Source of the DNA: CADEED01 sp041395625
GTDB lineage: Bacteria > Pseudomonadota > Gammaproteobacteria > Steroidobacterales > Steroidobacteraceae
Assembly (NCBI GenBank): GCA_041395625.1
Contig: JAWLAE010000001.1
Coordinates: 1,240,001 to 1,304,000 of the forward strand
DNA: 64,000 nucleotides
Direction: 5' to 3'
Shown here piece after piece: positions 40,498 to 49,132 of the stretch. The translations under genes were made by a program, and so were the position numbers. Every line of letters starts with the position of its first letter. The first letter of the stretch is position 1. The notes below the pieces were generated by a model. It searched no databases. It saw only the letters and a list, made by a program, of their open reading frames with translations, and was not told the origin of the DNA.

Positions 40498-41715
40498 TCA
40501 GGCTGTCTTGTAACTACTGCCCGCGCGCAGATCGACCTCGCCACGGCGACTGACGAGCGGATCCAGCACCACGTAGCGATTGCGGCCTTTGTCCTTGGCG
40601 ACGTACAAGGCCTTGTCAGCCCATTGTATGACGATGTCGTGCGACTGCGCGTTGCTCGCGTCGACACTCGCGAGCCCGGCGCTGATCGTGACATGGGTCT
40701 GAGCGAGCGATGCCGCGTGCGGGATGGCCAGATCGCTGACCGCCTCGATCATGTTGCGCGCGACGCTCTCAGCATAGCCGCGGTCGGCGCCATAGAGCAC
40801 GGCTACCAGCTCTTCACCGCCATAGCGCGCGACGAAATCGAGAGGGCGCCGGCGCGCCGCAGACTCCACTGCCAGCGCGACACGTCGCAGGCAATCGTCA
40901 CCGGCCTGATGACCATAGCTGTCGTTGTAGGCCTTGAAGCAATCGATATCCGCCATGATCACGGCAATCGGCTGCTGATCGCGCTGCGCCTGATTCCACA
41001 AGCGCCGAATCTCGTCCTCGAATGCCGCGCGGTTCAGCAAGCCGGTCAGACCATCGTGGGTCGCAACCTCGTGCAGCAGCCGCCGTTCGAGGAATTCGCG
41101 CCGATTGGCGAATTCCAGCGCATACGAGCCGGCCGCACCGATCAAATTGGCGCAGAACAGTGTGAACAGCATGTAGATGGATTCACGCGCCGGCGTCGTG
41201 CCCGTGGCAGCCAGCACCAGGAATGCAAGCATCACCAGCGCATTGATGCGCAAAGCAACCCAGAACCGTAGGCCGAGCATGAAGTAGAAGAAGAATGCCA
41301 CCAGCAGCAAGCGGGAACCGATCAGCGGCAGCTGCTCAACCGGTGCGAAGGCCGCCATCAGGACGGTGCCGACGCCGAACACCGGCGCAACGATCTGGAT
41401 CATCGTGTCATAACCACGCTGGTAGAGCTTGCTCCACGTGAAGACGAGCATCACGATCACCGCCGGAATATGCACGACGAAGCGGATTAAGTTGCCGACG
41501 GCCGTGCGCTCTATGCCAAGCACGTAATTGTCGATTACCGAGAATCCGAGCACCGTACAGGCGGATACCAGTATGGAAAGCCGCACCCAGCGCCGCATCG
41601 ACTCGCGGTGTGCGTGACGGAATTCTGATTCGGTGGGTTCCGGAAAACCCAGGCGGCTGAAGCTGCCGGACTCGAGCAGGGTCTTGACGCCCGTTTCTCC
41701 CTGTATCGAACGCAA
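40498..41715 (-). CDS. Membrane-bound diguanylate cyclase (GGDEF)
   Basis: A 405-residue protein with about six transmembrane helices in residues 45-215, followed by a GGDEF domain (about residues 235-390). DGLTGLLNRAAFEDEIRRLW and MADIDCFKAYNDSYGHQAGDDCL are present, and the signature is GGEEL, one residue away from GGEEF; such variants can be active. There is no PAS or periplasmic loop of note, so input may come through the membrane domain. The start is a TTG at 41715, with no ATG until Met41. A 69-residue small gene ends 14 bp upstream. It is convergent with the asparaginase gene. Confidence 0.88.
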   Translation of the reverse strand: MRSIQGETGVKTLLESGSFSRLGFPEPTESEFRHAHRESMRRWVRLSILVSACTVLGFSVIDNYVLGIERTAVGNLIRFVVHIPAVIVMLVFTWSKLYQRGYDTMIQIVAPVFGVGTVLMAAFAPVEQLPLIGSRLLLVAFFFYFMLGLRFWVALRINALVMLAFLVLAATGTTPARESIYMLFTLFCANLIGAAGSYALEFANRREFLERRLLHEVATHDGLTGLLNRAAFEDEIRRLWNQAQRDQQPIAVIMADIDCFKAYNDSYGHQAGDDCLRRVALAVESAARRRPLDFVARYGGEELVAVLYGADRGYAESVARNMIEAVSDLAIPHAASLAQTHVTISAGLASVDASNAQSHDIVIQWADKALYVAKDKGRNRYVVLDPLVSRRGEVDLRAGSSYKTA

Positions 41716-41729
41716 CTGGTGGCGGTCTC

Positions 41730-41939
41730 TCAGCGAATGACAGGCGTCGTCCGTTCGTCACGCGCGGCTTTCACGCGCGTGCGCCAGACCTCGAACGGAT
41801 CCCACCCGAATGGCCGCGTGCGGTCAGTCACCACCCCGGATGGATCTCGACGTGCCTGCGGCGCAAAGGCCTCTTCATTCGCTGCCACCATCGATAGCAA
41901 CTCGAGCGTCTTCAGCTCGGAAGGATGCTTCGGAATCAT
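41730..41939 (-). CDS. Small hypothetical protein
   Basis: A 69-residue acidic/polar protein: starts MIPKHPSELKTLELLSMVAANEEAF, contains RPFGWDPFEVWRTRVKAARDE, and has no signal peptide or metal motif. A GGGGA ribosome site lies upstream of the ATG at 41939; a GTG 15 bp upstream is possible. It is tightly linked (14 bp) to the membrane GGDEF gene. I do not recognise it. The Trp/Phe-rich middle suggests a small folded or binding module. Confidence 0.6.
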   Translation of the reverse strand: MIPKHPSELKTLELLSMVAANEEAFAPQARRDPSGVVTDRTRPFGWDPFEVWRTRVKAARDERTTPVIR

Positions 41940-42096
41940 CACCGTTTTCCCCACTCACACCTGCAGGCTTTACTGCCTACGTTTTGATCAGGGATTGTAG
42001 GCCGGGAATTGTGAAATGGACATTAAATCCCGACGAAGGGCAGTGAAAAATTGACACGTCGCAGCATATGTCAAACGGCTGCCCGACGGCGGCACG

Positions 42097-43686
42097 TCAG
42101 CTCGCAAAATAGGCCGCCAGATACTGCTCGAAGCTGCCCTGGTCAGTTGCCTCCAACGCTTGTTGCGCCGCAAGCGAGTCAGAGGCGCCTGCTGCGAACT
42201 CAGCCAAGCGTGCCGTGTTCGGCGGGTACAGCGCCAGGAAATACTCCTTGTGCAGGCGCGACATTCGTAAGGAAACCTCGAAGAAAGACTCCCCGGTCGA
42301 GCGCATTTCAGCCAACAGCCGTGCGGACGGAGTCAGCGCCACGTCGTCCAGCTTGGCCTTCTGCAGCGCGACTGCCGTACTGTAGGGTTGCGCGTCATCG
42401 CCACGATCCAGGATTTCCGCCACACCCTGCATCGAATCCAGAATCTCGTGCGCCCAGTGCTGCAACGACAACTGACGACCGTCGCGCGTCAACATCAGGC
42501 CGGGCTCGCGACCGCGATGCGCTACGGCCAGGTGGTTAGCGTCAAGCGCAGCCTGTTCCGCATCCTCGATGAACGGGCTGTCGCGCAGCACGCAGTACGC
42601 GAGAAAGACTTCGAGAAACCGCAATTTGTTCTGATTGACGCCGACCGGGTCGTAGGCGCTGACATCCAACGCGCGAACTTCGACGTACTCCACCCCGGCG
42701 CGCTGCAGCGCCTTGGTCGGCCGCTCACCGGAGCGCGCGACGCGCTTGGGGCGAATGAAGCTGTAGTATTCATTCTCGATTTGCAGGACATTGGCGTTCA
42801 GTTGCTGATACTCGCCATTCACCTTGACGCCGAGCTGCTCATAGTCTGGATGAGGCGTGGAAATGGCCCGCGACAGATCGCGCACGTACTCATCCAGACT
42901 GTTCACCGACACTTTCAGCCCAGCCTGATTGCGATTGCGATAGCCGAGATCGCTCATGCGCAGACTCGTGGCGTAGGGCTCGAATGCCGTGCCCGGCTGT
43001 AACTCAGGCAACTTGAAATCACGGCCGCGCAGGAACGATTCGCATACGGCTGGCGACACGCCGAACAGATACAGCACGATCCAGCCGTGCCGACGATAGT
43101 TCCGCAGCAGGTGGAAATAGTTGGACGAAACGAAATCCTGGTCGCTGGCACGCGAGCCGCGGATAGTGCGCCAGGCTTCCCAGAAGCGTTCCGGAAACGA
43201 ATAATTGAAATGCACGCCCGAAATCGCCTGCATGATACGACCGTAGCGAATGCCGAGACCTCGACGATAGATCGTCTTCATCTTGCCGATATTGGAGCTG
43301 CCGTATTCGGCAATCGGAATGCTGTCGTCACCTTGCAAAGCGCAGGGCATCGACGTGGCCCACAGGAGTTCGTCATCGAGATGCCGATAAGCGAATTGAT
43401 GCAGATCGCACAGATACTGCAACAACTCCCAGCTGGAACGAAACGTCGGCGTGACGAACTCGAGTAGCGCTTCAGAATAGTCAGTGGTTATATTGCCGGA
43501 GGTAAGCGCTGAGCCGAGTGCACGCGGATGCGGGGTGGTGGCGATATTGCCCGCCGGCGTGACCCGCAGGGATTCCTTTTCCACGCCCTTGCGCCCGCCC
43601 TGCAGTACTTCCGGCTCACCGCTATTGACGAGCGCCGCCAGACCGCGCTCGAACGCGCGATCGATTGCCGATCCCTTCTTGCTCAT
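42097..43686 (-). CDS. gshA: Glutamate-cysteine ligase (class I, proteobacterial)
   Basis: A 529-residue enzyme that joins glutamate and cysteine, the first step of glutathione synthesis. Family segments include GRKGVEKESLRVTPAGNIATTPHPRALGSALTSGNITTDYSEALLEFVTP, MQAISGVHFNYSFPERFWEAW, YRNRNQAGLKVSVNSLDEYVRDL, EYVEVRALDVSAYDPVGVNQNKLRFLE and LSLQHWAHEILDSM. The ATG at 43686 (MSKKGSAIDRAFERG) is used; a 56-codon upstream extension overlaps the DUF1499 gene and is rejected. It follows that gene after 16 bp. The product would supply glutathione to gloA and arsC elsewhere in the window. Confidence 0.94.
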   Translation of the reverse strand: MSKKGSAIDRAFERGLAALVNSGEPEVLQGGRKGVEKESLRVTPAGNIATTPHPRALGSALTSGNITTDYSEALLEFVTPTFRSSWELLQYLCDLHQFAYRHLDDELLWATSMPCALQGDDSIPIAEYGSSNIGKMKTIYRRGLGIRYGRIMQAISGVHFNYSFPERFWEAWRTIRGSRASDQDFVSSNYFHLLRNYRRHGWIVLYLFGVSPAVCESFLRGRDFKLPELQPGTAFEPYATSLRMSDLGYRNRNQAGLKVSVNSLDEYVRDLSRAISTPHPDYEQLGVKVNGEYQQLNANVLQIENEYYSFIRPKRVARSGERPTKALQRAGVEYVEVRALDVSAYDPVGVNQNKLRFLEVFLAYCVLRDSPFIEDAEQAALDANHLAVAHRGREPGLMLTRDGRQLSLQHWAHEILDSMQGVAEILDRGDDAQPYSTAVALQKAKLDDVALTPSARLLAEMRSTGESFFEVSLRMSRLHKEYFLALYPPNTARLAEFAAGASDSLAAQQALEATDQGSFEQYLAAYFAS

Positions 43687-43702
43687 TGCAATGCGATGCG
43701 CG

Positions 43703-44506
43703 TCAGTTCTGCTGCATCGCTGCGAGAAAAGCCCGTACTCGCTTGGCATTGGCGCCGGCGTCACCCAGACCCACCCGCGACTTGGAACGTACGTCGACGC
43801 GGCTGCCGGCGCCTGCGCTGCGGACACGCACGACAACATCATCCTTGAAGCCAAAGAAAATCGTGGTCGCGGTGGCCTCCAGACGACCTTCGGCGGGCGC
43901 AGACTCCTGAATCTCCCAACCGAGCTCGCGCGCCACGCGTTCAGCTCGTGCGAAAGCCTCGGCCGGCGACGCCTGCAACACCAATGGCTGAATGTCGGGG
44001 TAGGACTGCCGCTGCACGTCCGGCACGTTCAAGCTGCCGCGCTCATTGTTGGACTTCTGCTCGGCCACGTACTCCACCGGGTTGACGCCCGGTATCTCTG
44101 CACGGATAGCCCGGATGGCTACGAACGCTGGCGGGTCGGCGAGATCAGTGCTGATCTCATGGATCGGCGGCACGCCAAAAGCACGCACGAGTTGCAGCAG
44201 CAGATAGCCGAACAGCAGCAGCGCGACCACGAGCGCCGCAGCGACAGCTCCGGTCTGGATTGGCACTCGTTTGGCTGCCGCACCAATCCAGCCGATGGCG
44301 CCAGTGAGGATCCCGATCGCCAGGAGCGCGCCGCCGCCCGCCAGGGTCATCAAGCCCGGCCCGAACTTGACCACGCCCAGGCGCGTGAGCGGCCCCGACA
44401 GGGCCACGAGCAGCACGCCCAGACCGATGATCCATAACGCTGCGCTCGCCAGCCGCAACGGCCACACCGCCCGGCCCGCCAGACTCGGAAATTCGGATGT
44501 ACTCAT
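43703..44506 (-). CDS. DUF1499-domain membrane protein
   Basis: A 267-residue protein. The first half holds about three transmembrane helices (WPLRLASAALWIIGLGVLLVALSG, GLMTLAGGGALLAIGILTGAIGWIG, GAVAAALVVALLLFGYLLLQLV). The second half is a DUF1499 domain: HEISTDLADPPAFVAI, QRQSYPDIQPLVLQASPAEAFARAERVARELGWEI, ATATTIFFGFKDDVVVRVR and SRVDVRSKSRVGLGDAGANAKRVRAFLA. The function of the domain is unknown. The ATG at 44506 is used; earlier codons overlap the upstream region. It lies between the flavoprotein gene and gshA in a minus-strand run, which suggests a redox or envelope link. Confidence 0.87.
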   Translation of the reverse strand: MSTSEFPSLAGRAVWPLRLASAALWIIGLGVLLVALSGPLTRLGVVKFGPGLMTLAGGGALLAIGILTGAIGWIGAAAKRVPIQTGAVAAALVVALLLFGYLLLQLVRAFGVPPIHEISTDLADPPAFVAIRAIRAEIPGVNPVEYVAEQKSNNERGSLNVPDVQRQSYPDIQPLVLQASPAEAFARAERVARELGWEIQESAPAEGRLEATATTIFFGFKDDVVVRVRSAGAGSRVDVRSKSRVGLGDAGANAKRVRAFLAAMQQN

Positions 44507-44554
44507 CGGCTGCTCCAAAGGTAAGGCCGCTACTGTACTCCCGATCGGGGTCAA

Positions 44555-46045
44555 TCAGCGAGTGCGGCGCAGCCACCACGCGAGCAGGCCAGCGGTGCGC
44601 GGGGTCAGCCGTGTACGGTTCCACGCATCCACCAGGCGTCGCAAATACTCCGAACGCGTCGGGTACGGCAAGATCAGCGCTCCTAACGACTTGAGTCCCG
44701 TGTGGGTGTTCATTGCCAGAATGATGGGCGCGAGCTGCTCACCCGCGTCTTTGCCGACGATCGTTGCACCGAGAATCCGGCTGCTCTTGCGGTCGACGAG
44801 CAACTCAGCGTAGCCATCACCATAGCCGTCGCTCTGGGGTTTCCCCGCCGGGTCCAGCCTGGCGTCGGTCCGGCCGCGATCGAGATCTGCGAACTCGAAC
44901 CGCAGCGGCAGGTATTCCGCCCGTGATTGCGCGAGCTCACCGCGGGTCGCACCCACGTGCGCCACTTCCGGCTTGGTGTAAGTGCACCATGGCACTACCA
45001 ACTCATCCACACGCGCGCGACCGAAAAACAGTGCGTTGCGCACCACAATTCGCGCCTGCGCATCCGCCATGTGGGTGAACTGATACTTCGAGCACACATC
45101 ACCGGCAGCAAAAATGTGTCGCTGCGAGGTGCGCAGGTGCGCATCGACTTCGATGCCGCTGCGCGGATCGAAGCGCACACCGGCGGCATCGAGACCCAGT
45201 CCCTCGACATTCCGTTTGCGACCGACCGCCGCCAACACGACATCGACTTCCAGATTGACCTTCTCGTCGCCGGCCGCGTCCTGGTATGCCAGGCGTTTCG
45301 CAGTGCCGACCGCACTGACTGCCGTCACCTTGGTGCCCAAGTACAGCTTGACGCCGTCAGCGGCGAGCGCACGCTGCACAGCGCGCGACGCATCCTCATC
45401 TTCCATCGGGAGCAAGCGGGTTTGCATCTCGATGAGGTGGACTTGGGTACCCAGGCGCGCAAAGGCCTGCGCGAGCTCGCAGCCGATCGGCCCCCCGCCG
45501 AGCACCGCCAGCCGGCGCGGCTGCTCGCGCAACTCGAAGATCGACTCGTTGGTCTTCGCGTGCTCTGCGAGCCCGGGAACCGGCGGCACGAATGCACGTG
45601 CACCCGTGGCAACCACGAATTTCCTGGCAGCGAGTGTTAGGTCGCCGACGCGCACGCGGTCCGCTGCGACGAATTCTGCCGCGCCGAGAAACACATCGAC
45701 GCCGGCCTGCGTGTAGCGCTGGACCGAGTCATGATGAGATATTGCGGCCCGCACCTCGCGAACGCGCGCCATCGCACGTTCGAAACCCAGTCCGGCACTG
45801 GCGGCCGCCAACAGAGTCTTCGACGGCACGCAACCGACATTGAGGCAATCGCCGCCCATGCGGTGTTTCTCGATGAGCGCCACCTTGGCGCCGAGCCCAG
45901 CAGCCGCGATCGCGATGATGAGACCGGCGGGTCCGGCGCCGATGACCACCAGATTGTAGCGGTCGGCAGGTGTCGGATTCCGATAGTCACTCGGAAAAAC
46001 CAGCGAACGCCAGGTGGCATCGGCGCTGGAGCCGGGGTAGGTCAT
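44555..46045 (-). CDS. Mercuric-reductase/lipoamide-dehydrogenase-like flavoprotein disulfide reductase
   Basis: A 496-residue pyridine nucleotide-disulfide oxidoreductase. FAD motif: LVVIGAGPAGLIIAIAAAGLGAKVALIE. The redox disulfide is Cys67 and Cys72 in GGDCLNVGCVPSKT. The NADH motif is LAVLGGGPIGCELAQAFARLG, and the second FAD motif is HIFAAGDVC. The C-terminal dimer segment reads LPYPTRSE; it lacks the active-site His of lipoamide dehydrogenase (HAHPT...E) and the cysteine pair of MerA, so its acceptor is unknown. It starts with a 4-bp overlap on the TVP38 gene stop. Fused or paired TVP38 plus reductase proteins are seen in many bacteria. Confidence 0.87.
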   Translation of the reverse strand: MTYPGSSADATWRSLVFPSDYRNPTPADRYNLVVIGAGPAGLIIAIAAAGLGAKVALIEKHRMGGDCLNVGCVPSKTLLAAASAGLGFERAMARVREVRAAISHHDSVQRYTQAGVDVFLGAAEFVAADRVRVGDLTLAARKFVVATGARAFVPPVPGLAEHAKTNESIFELREQPRRLAVLGGGPIGCELAQAFARLGTQVHLIEMQTRLLPMEDEDASRAVQRALAADGVKLYLGTKVTAVSAVGTAKRLAYQDAAGDEKVNLEVDVVLAAVGRKRNVEGLGLDAAGVRFDPRSGIEVDAHLRTSQRHIFAAGDVCSKYQFTHMADAQARIVVRNALFFGRARVDELVVPWCTYTKPEVAHVGATRGELAQSRAEYLPLRFEFADLDRGRTDARLDPAGKPQSDGYGDGYAELLVDRKSSRILGATIVGKDAGEQLAPIILAMNTHTGLKSLGALILPYPTRSEYLRRLVDAWNRTRLTPRTAGLLAWWLRRTR

Positions 46046-46746
46046 GCGTTCTCCACTGCGTCCGTCTGGCGTTCGAGATAACGCCGCGCGACGCGGGTCA
46101 CAAGCGCAGTCACAATCACCGTCGCCAGCAATCCCACGACTAACAATATCTGGCCGGCGGTGCCGGTCTCGACTTCGCCGGCCAATACCTGCGCGAGGTT
46201 GGCGGCGACCGAACCCGCGTAGACATACAGCAAGGTGCCGGGAAACATGCCGATCCAGGAGCCGAGGATGTACTGGTGCGGTTTGACGGCTGTCACGCCA
46301 TAGGCGTAGTTCAGCAGATTGAAGGGGAATAACGGCGACAGACGGGTGAGTAGCACGATCAGGAACCCGCGCTCGCCCAACGCGCTATCGAGCGCACGGA
46401 ATCGGGGCCAGCCGGCAATCTTGTTGCTGACCCAGTTGCGCGCCACGGTGCGCCCAACGAAGAAGGCAGCTGTCGCACCGAGCACACTTGCGAGCGATAC
46501 CAGCACCACGCCAATCGCGAGACCGAAGATCGCACCGGCCGCGACAGTGAGTAACAAGCCTGGCAGCAAGGCGACCGTCGCGACGACATAGAGCGCGACG
46601 AACGCCAAGGCTGCCACGCGCCTGTTCGCGTCGGTCCATTCCAGCGCTGCACTGAGCCATTCCCGTACCGGCAGCAGCCAGACCAACAGCGCGACGACAC
46701 CGAGCACCGCGACCAATCGAACGACGAAGAGACTTTTCCCTGACAA
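46042..46746 (-). CDS. TVP38/TMEM64 (VTT/DedA-type) membrane protein
   Basis: A 234-residue inner-membrane protein with about six hydrophobic segments. Hallmarks are LLPGLLLTVAAGAIFGLAIGVVLVSLASVLGATAAFFVGRTVARNWV, LIVLLTRLSPLFPFNLLNYAYGVTAVKPHQYILGSWIGMFPGTLLYVYAG and the VTT fold. Such proteins act as lipid scramblases or transporters in other organisms. The start is a TTG at 46746, and no ATG is near. It is translationally coupled to the flavoprotein by a 4-bp overlap and heads the run that ends with gshA. Confidence 0.85.
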   Translation of the reverse strand: MSGKSLFVVRLVAVLGVVALLVWLLPVREWLSAALEWTDANRRVAALAFVALYVVATVALLPGLLLTVAAGAIFGLAIGVVLVSLASVLGATAAFFVGRTVARNWVSNKIAGWPRFRALDSALGERGFLIVLLTRLSPLFPFNLLNYAYGVTAVKPHQYILGSWIGMFPGTLLYVYAGSVAANLAQVLAGEVETGTAGQILLVVGLLATVIVTALVTRVARRYLERQTDAVENA

Positions 46747-46887
46747 GACAACCTGCCTGCAGAAGTATCTGCAATAGTGGCGATATGTCGGACAGACCGC
46801 CTGGATCCCCCGAATATTGCGTCAGGTATTGCGCCAGCAGCCGGCCCGTTCATTGTGCGTTTAGCCAGCACACGCTAACGTGTTCGC

Positions 46888-47220
46888 ATGGCAAGGATAC
46901 TCGCACCGCTGGTTCTTGCGTTGCTCGCTGCAGCGCCGGCCCATGCGTTCCGCTGCGGGACCAAGCTGGTGTACGAGGGCGACACGCGCGCCGAGGTGCT
47001 CGCCAAGTGCGGCGAGCCGGCCGATATTTCCCATCGCTCCGTCTGGCGCCAGCCGATCATCTGGCATCGCGGCAGACCTTTCTATGTCGGGGAAGGTCTC
47101 GTCGAGATTCCGATCGAAACCTGGCTGTACAATCTTGGGCCCCGCAAGCTGATGCGCCGCGTGCGCTTCGAAGACGGCATCGTGGTCGAAATCGAAACGT
47201 TGGGCTACGGGTATCGCTGA
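46888..47220 (+). CDS. DUF2845-family small exported protein
   Basis: A 110-residue protein with a signal peptide (MARILAPLVLALLAAAPAHAF) and the DUF2845 pattern: FRCGTKLVYEGDTRAEVLAKCGEPADISHRS, followed by ETWLYNLGPRKLMRRVRFEDGIVVEIETLGYGY. The two cysteines of RCGTKLV and AKCGEP are conserved in the family and may form a disulfide. Function is unknown; the family is common in gammaproteobacteria. Its 3' end overlaps the convergent DUF885 gene by 16 bp. Confidence 0.88.
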   Translation: MARILAPLVLALLAAAPAHAFRCGTKLVYEGDTRAEVLAKCGEPADISHRSVWRQPIIWHRGRPFYVGEGLVEIPIETWLYNLGPRKLMRRVRFEDGIVVEIETLGYGYR

Positions 47221-49040
47221 ATCCAGCGCTCGATCTTCGCTTCCAGCACATCGAGCGGCACCGCACCATCGCGCAGCAGCTGGCTGTGGAATGCCTTGAT
47301 ATCGAAGCGCTCGCCCAACGCCCGTTCGGCTCGCTCGCGCAGCGCGCTGATCCGCAACTGGCCGATCTTGTAGCCGAGCGCCTGACCTGGCCAGACGATG
47401 TAGCGTTCGACCTCCGCCACGACATCGCTCTCCGCCAAGGTGGAATTGTCCAGCATGTAGCGAATCGCCTGGTCGCGGCTCCAGCCCTTGGCATGCAAGC
47501 CCGTATCGACTACCAACCGCATGGCGCGCAGCATCTCATCTGACAGACGCCCGTAGTATTGATAGGGATCGGTGAAGACGCCCAGTTCCTTGCCGATCGA
47601 CTCACAATAGAGCGCCCAGCCCTCGGCGTACGCCACATAGTTGTTGAACCGACGGAAGCGGGGTAGATCCGTCAGTTCCTGCTGGATCGCAATCTGGAAA
47701 TGATGCCCAGGCGCGGCCTCGTGCAAGGACAGCGTTTCCATGCCGAAGATCGGCTGTGCCTTGAGATTGAAGGCATTGACATAGAAGACGCCTGGCCGTT
47801 TGCCATCGGCCGAAGGCGGTTGATAGAAGGCACCGGGCGCAGATGCCGCGCGGAAAGGCTCGACGAGCCGTACTTCGTAATCCGCCTGCGGAAAATCAGC
47901 GAACATCTTCGGCAGCAATGCATCGATGCGTGCTTTGGTGGCACGATATCCGGTCAGCAATTGCTGCGGGTCGGTGAAGTAGAAACGCGGGTCGTTCTTC
48001 AGGAACGCGAAGAACGCCGCCAGATCGCCCTTGAAACCCACCTGTTGCCGCACGGCTTCCATGGCGGCCCTGATGCGTTCGACCTCCGCCAGACCAATGG
48101 CATGAATCTCGTCGGCCGACAGGCTGGTCGAAGTGGCCGCGCGGATCCGCAGCCGATACCACGCCTGGCCATTCGGCAGCTCGGACCAGGCCACGCTCGT
48201 GCGAGCGTTCGGCAGATATTCGTTTGCGATGAAGTCTGCGAGGCGCTGATAGGCCGGCGCGAGGTCATCGACGATCAGAGCGCGATACTGCGCAGTGAGC
48301 CTCGCCCTGTCGGTAGTCGACACCTCGTCCGGCATGTTCTTGATCGGCTGCCAGAAGATGCTCGACTCGGCCTCGGCGTTGGCGAGCTGCCGCAGCTGCG
48401 GAACAACTTTCGCCATAGCAGCGCGCGGCACCGTGATGCCCGCTGCGATGCCGACGCGCATCGCAGCGATGGCATCGTCTACCCAGCCCGGCAGCGCTTG
48501 CGCCCGTCGCAAGAAATTGTCGTAGTCACTCGTGCTTCTAAACGGCTGCGGACCAGACCCGGATCCATAGACTGCCAGTGTCGTGGCCAGACTGCCCATC
48601 TGATCGACGGGCATCAGATACTCGCGGAACGCAAGCTGTTCGAGCGCCAACTTGCGCTCGCTGACGAAGATGTCGCGGGTGACGCGGGCGGCGGGGGGCA
48701 AGCGCTCTGCGTCGAGAGCCTCGACACGGTCCAGATACGTCTGCTCGATCGTCGCCACCTGCTGCCAGAACTGGCGTGACGCGCTGGCTTCCAGCCGATC
48801 GTTGTACCGCGCGTCACCGATTGCCGTAGCCATCGTCGGAAACTGCTGCAGCTGACGCTCGAAATACTCATCGACCAACGCGGCCAGCGTCGTCGCTGGC
48901 AGCGCTTCCGTGGGGGGCACCGCGCGCTGCGCGGCAGCACAGCCCGTGAGCAGCGCGAACTGCAACACGAGCAGCGAAGATCCGAAGCCACGAGCACGCC
49001 TCGCTAACGACTGCCGCCGTATCCTGGATTTGTCTGACAT
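47205..49040 (-). CDS. DUF885-family lipoprotein, putative metallopeptidase-like
   Basis: A 611-residue lipoprotein: a basic N-terminus, a hydrophobic stretch and the lipobox LLTGC at about residue 34. The DUF885 domain covers the rest, with LVDEYFERQLQQFPTMATAIGDARYNDRL, the late ETLSLHEAAPGHHFQIAIQQELTDLPRF (HEAxPGHH, a likely metal or catalytic site) and VYAEGWALYCESIGKELG. Members resemble peptidases, but the reaction is not firmly known to me. The ATG at 49040 is chosen because the earlier frame reaches into the divergent thiolase promoter. It is divergent from the thiolase gene and convergent with the DUF2845 gene (16-bp overlap). Confidence 0.88.
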   Translation of the reverse strand: MSDKSRIRRQSLARRARGFGSSLLVLQFALLTGCAAAQRAVPPTEALPATTLAALVDEYFERQLQQFPTMATAIGDARYNDRLEASASRQFWQQVATIEQTYLDRVEALDAERLPPAARVTRDIFVSERKLALEQLAFREYLMPVDQMGSLATTLAVYGSGSGPQPFRSTSDYDNFLRRAQALPGWVDDAIAAMRVGIAAGITVPRAAMAKVVPQLRQLANAEAESSIFWQPIKNMPDEVSTTDRARLTAQYRALIVDDLAPAYQRLADFIANEYLPNARTSVAWSELPNGQAWYRLRIRAATSTSLSADEIHAIGLAEVERIRAAMEAVRQQVGFKGDLAAFFAFLKNDPRFYFTDPQQLLTGYRATKARIDALLPKMFADFPQADYEVRLVEPFRAASAPGAFYQPPSADGKRPGVFYVNAFNLKAQPIFGMETLSLHEAAPGHHFQIAIQQELTDLPRFRRFNNYVAYAEGWALYCESIGKELGVFTDPYQYYGRLSDEMLRAMRLVVDTGLHAKGWSRDQAIRYMLDNSTLAESDVVAEVERYIVWPGQALGYKIGQLRISALRERAERALGERFDIKAFHSQLLRDGAVPLDVLEAKIERWIQRYP

Positions 49041-49132
49041 GAAGCCTCGTGAGTACCGACATCGCACCGCGAACGAGCGGGATGTCTTGCGGATCGGAAC
49101 GTGGCATTCTACCGCTTTGCTGGGGAGCAGCC

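Noticed and set aside
47700..48779. 359-codon plus-strand open frame inside the DUF885 gene
   Set aside because: It is antisense to the HEAxPGHH-containing gene, with no motif or ribosome site.
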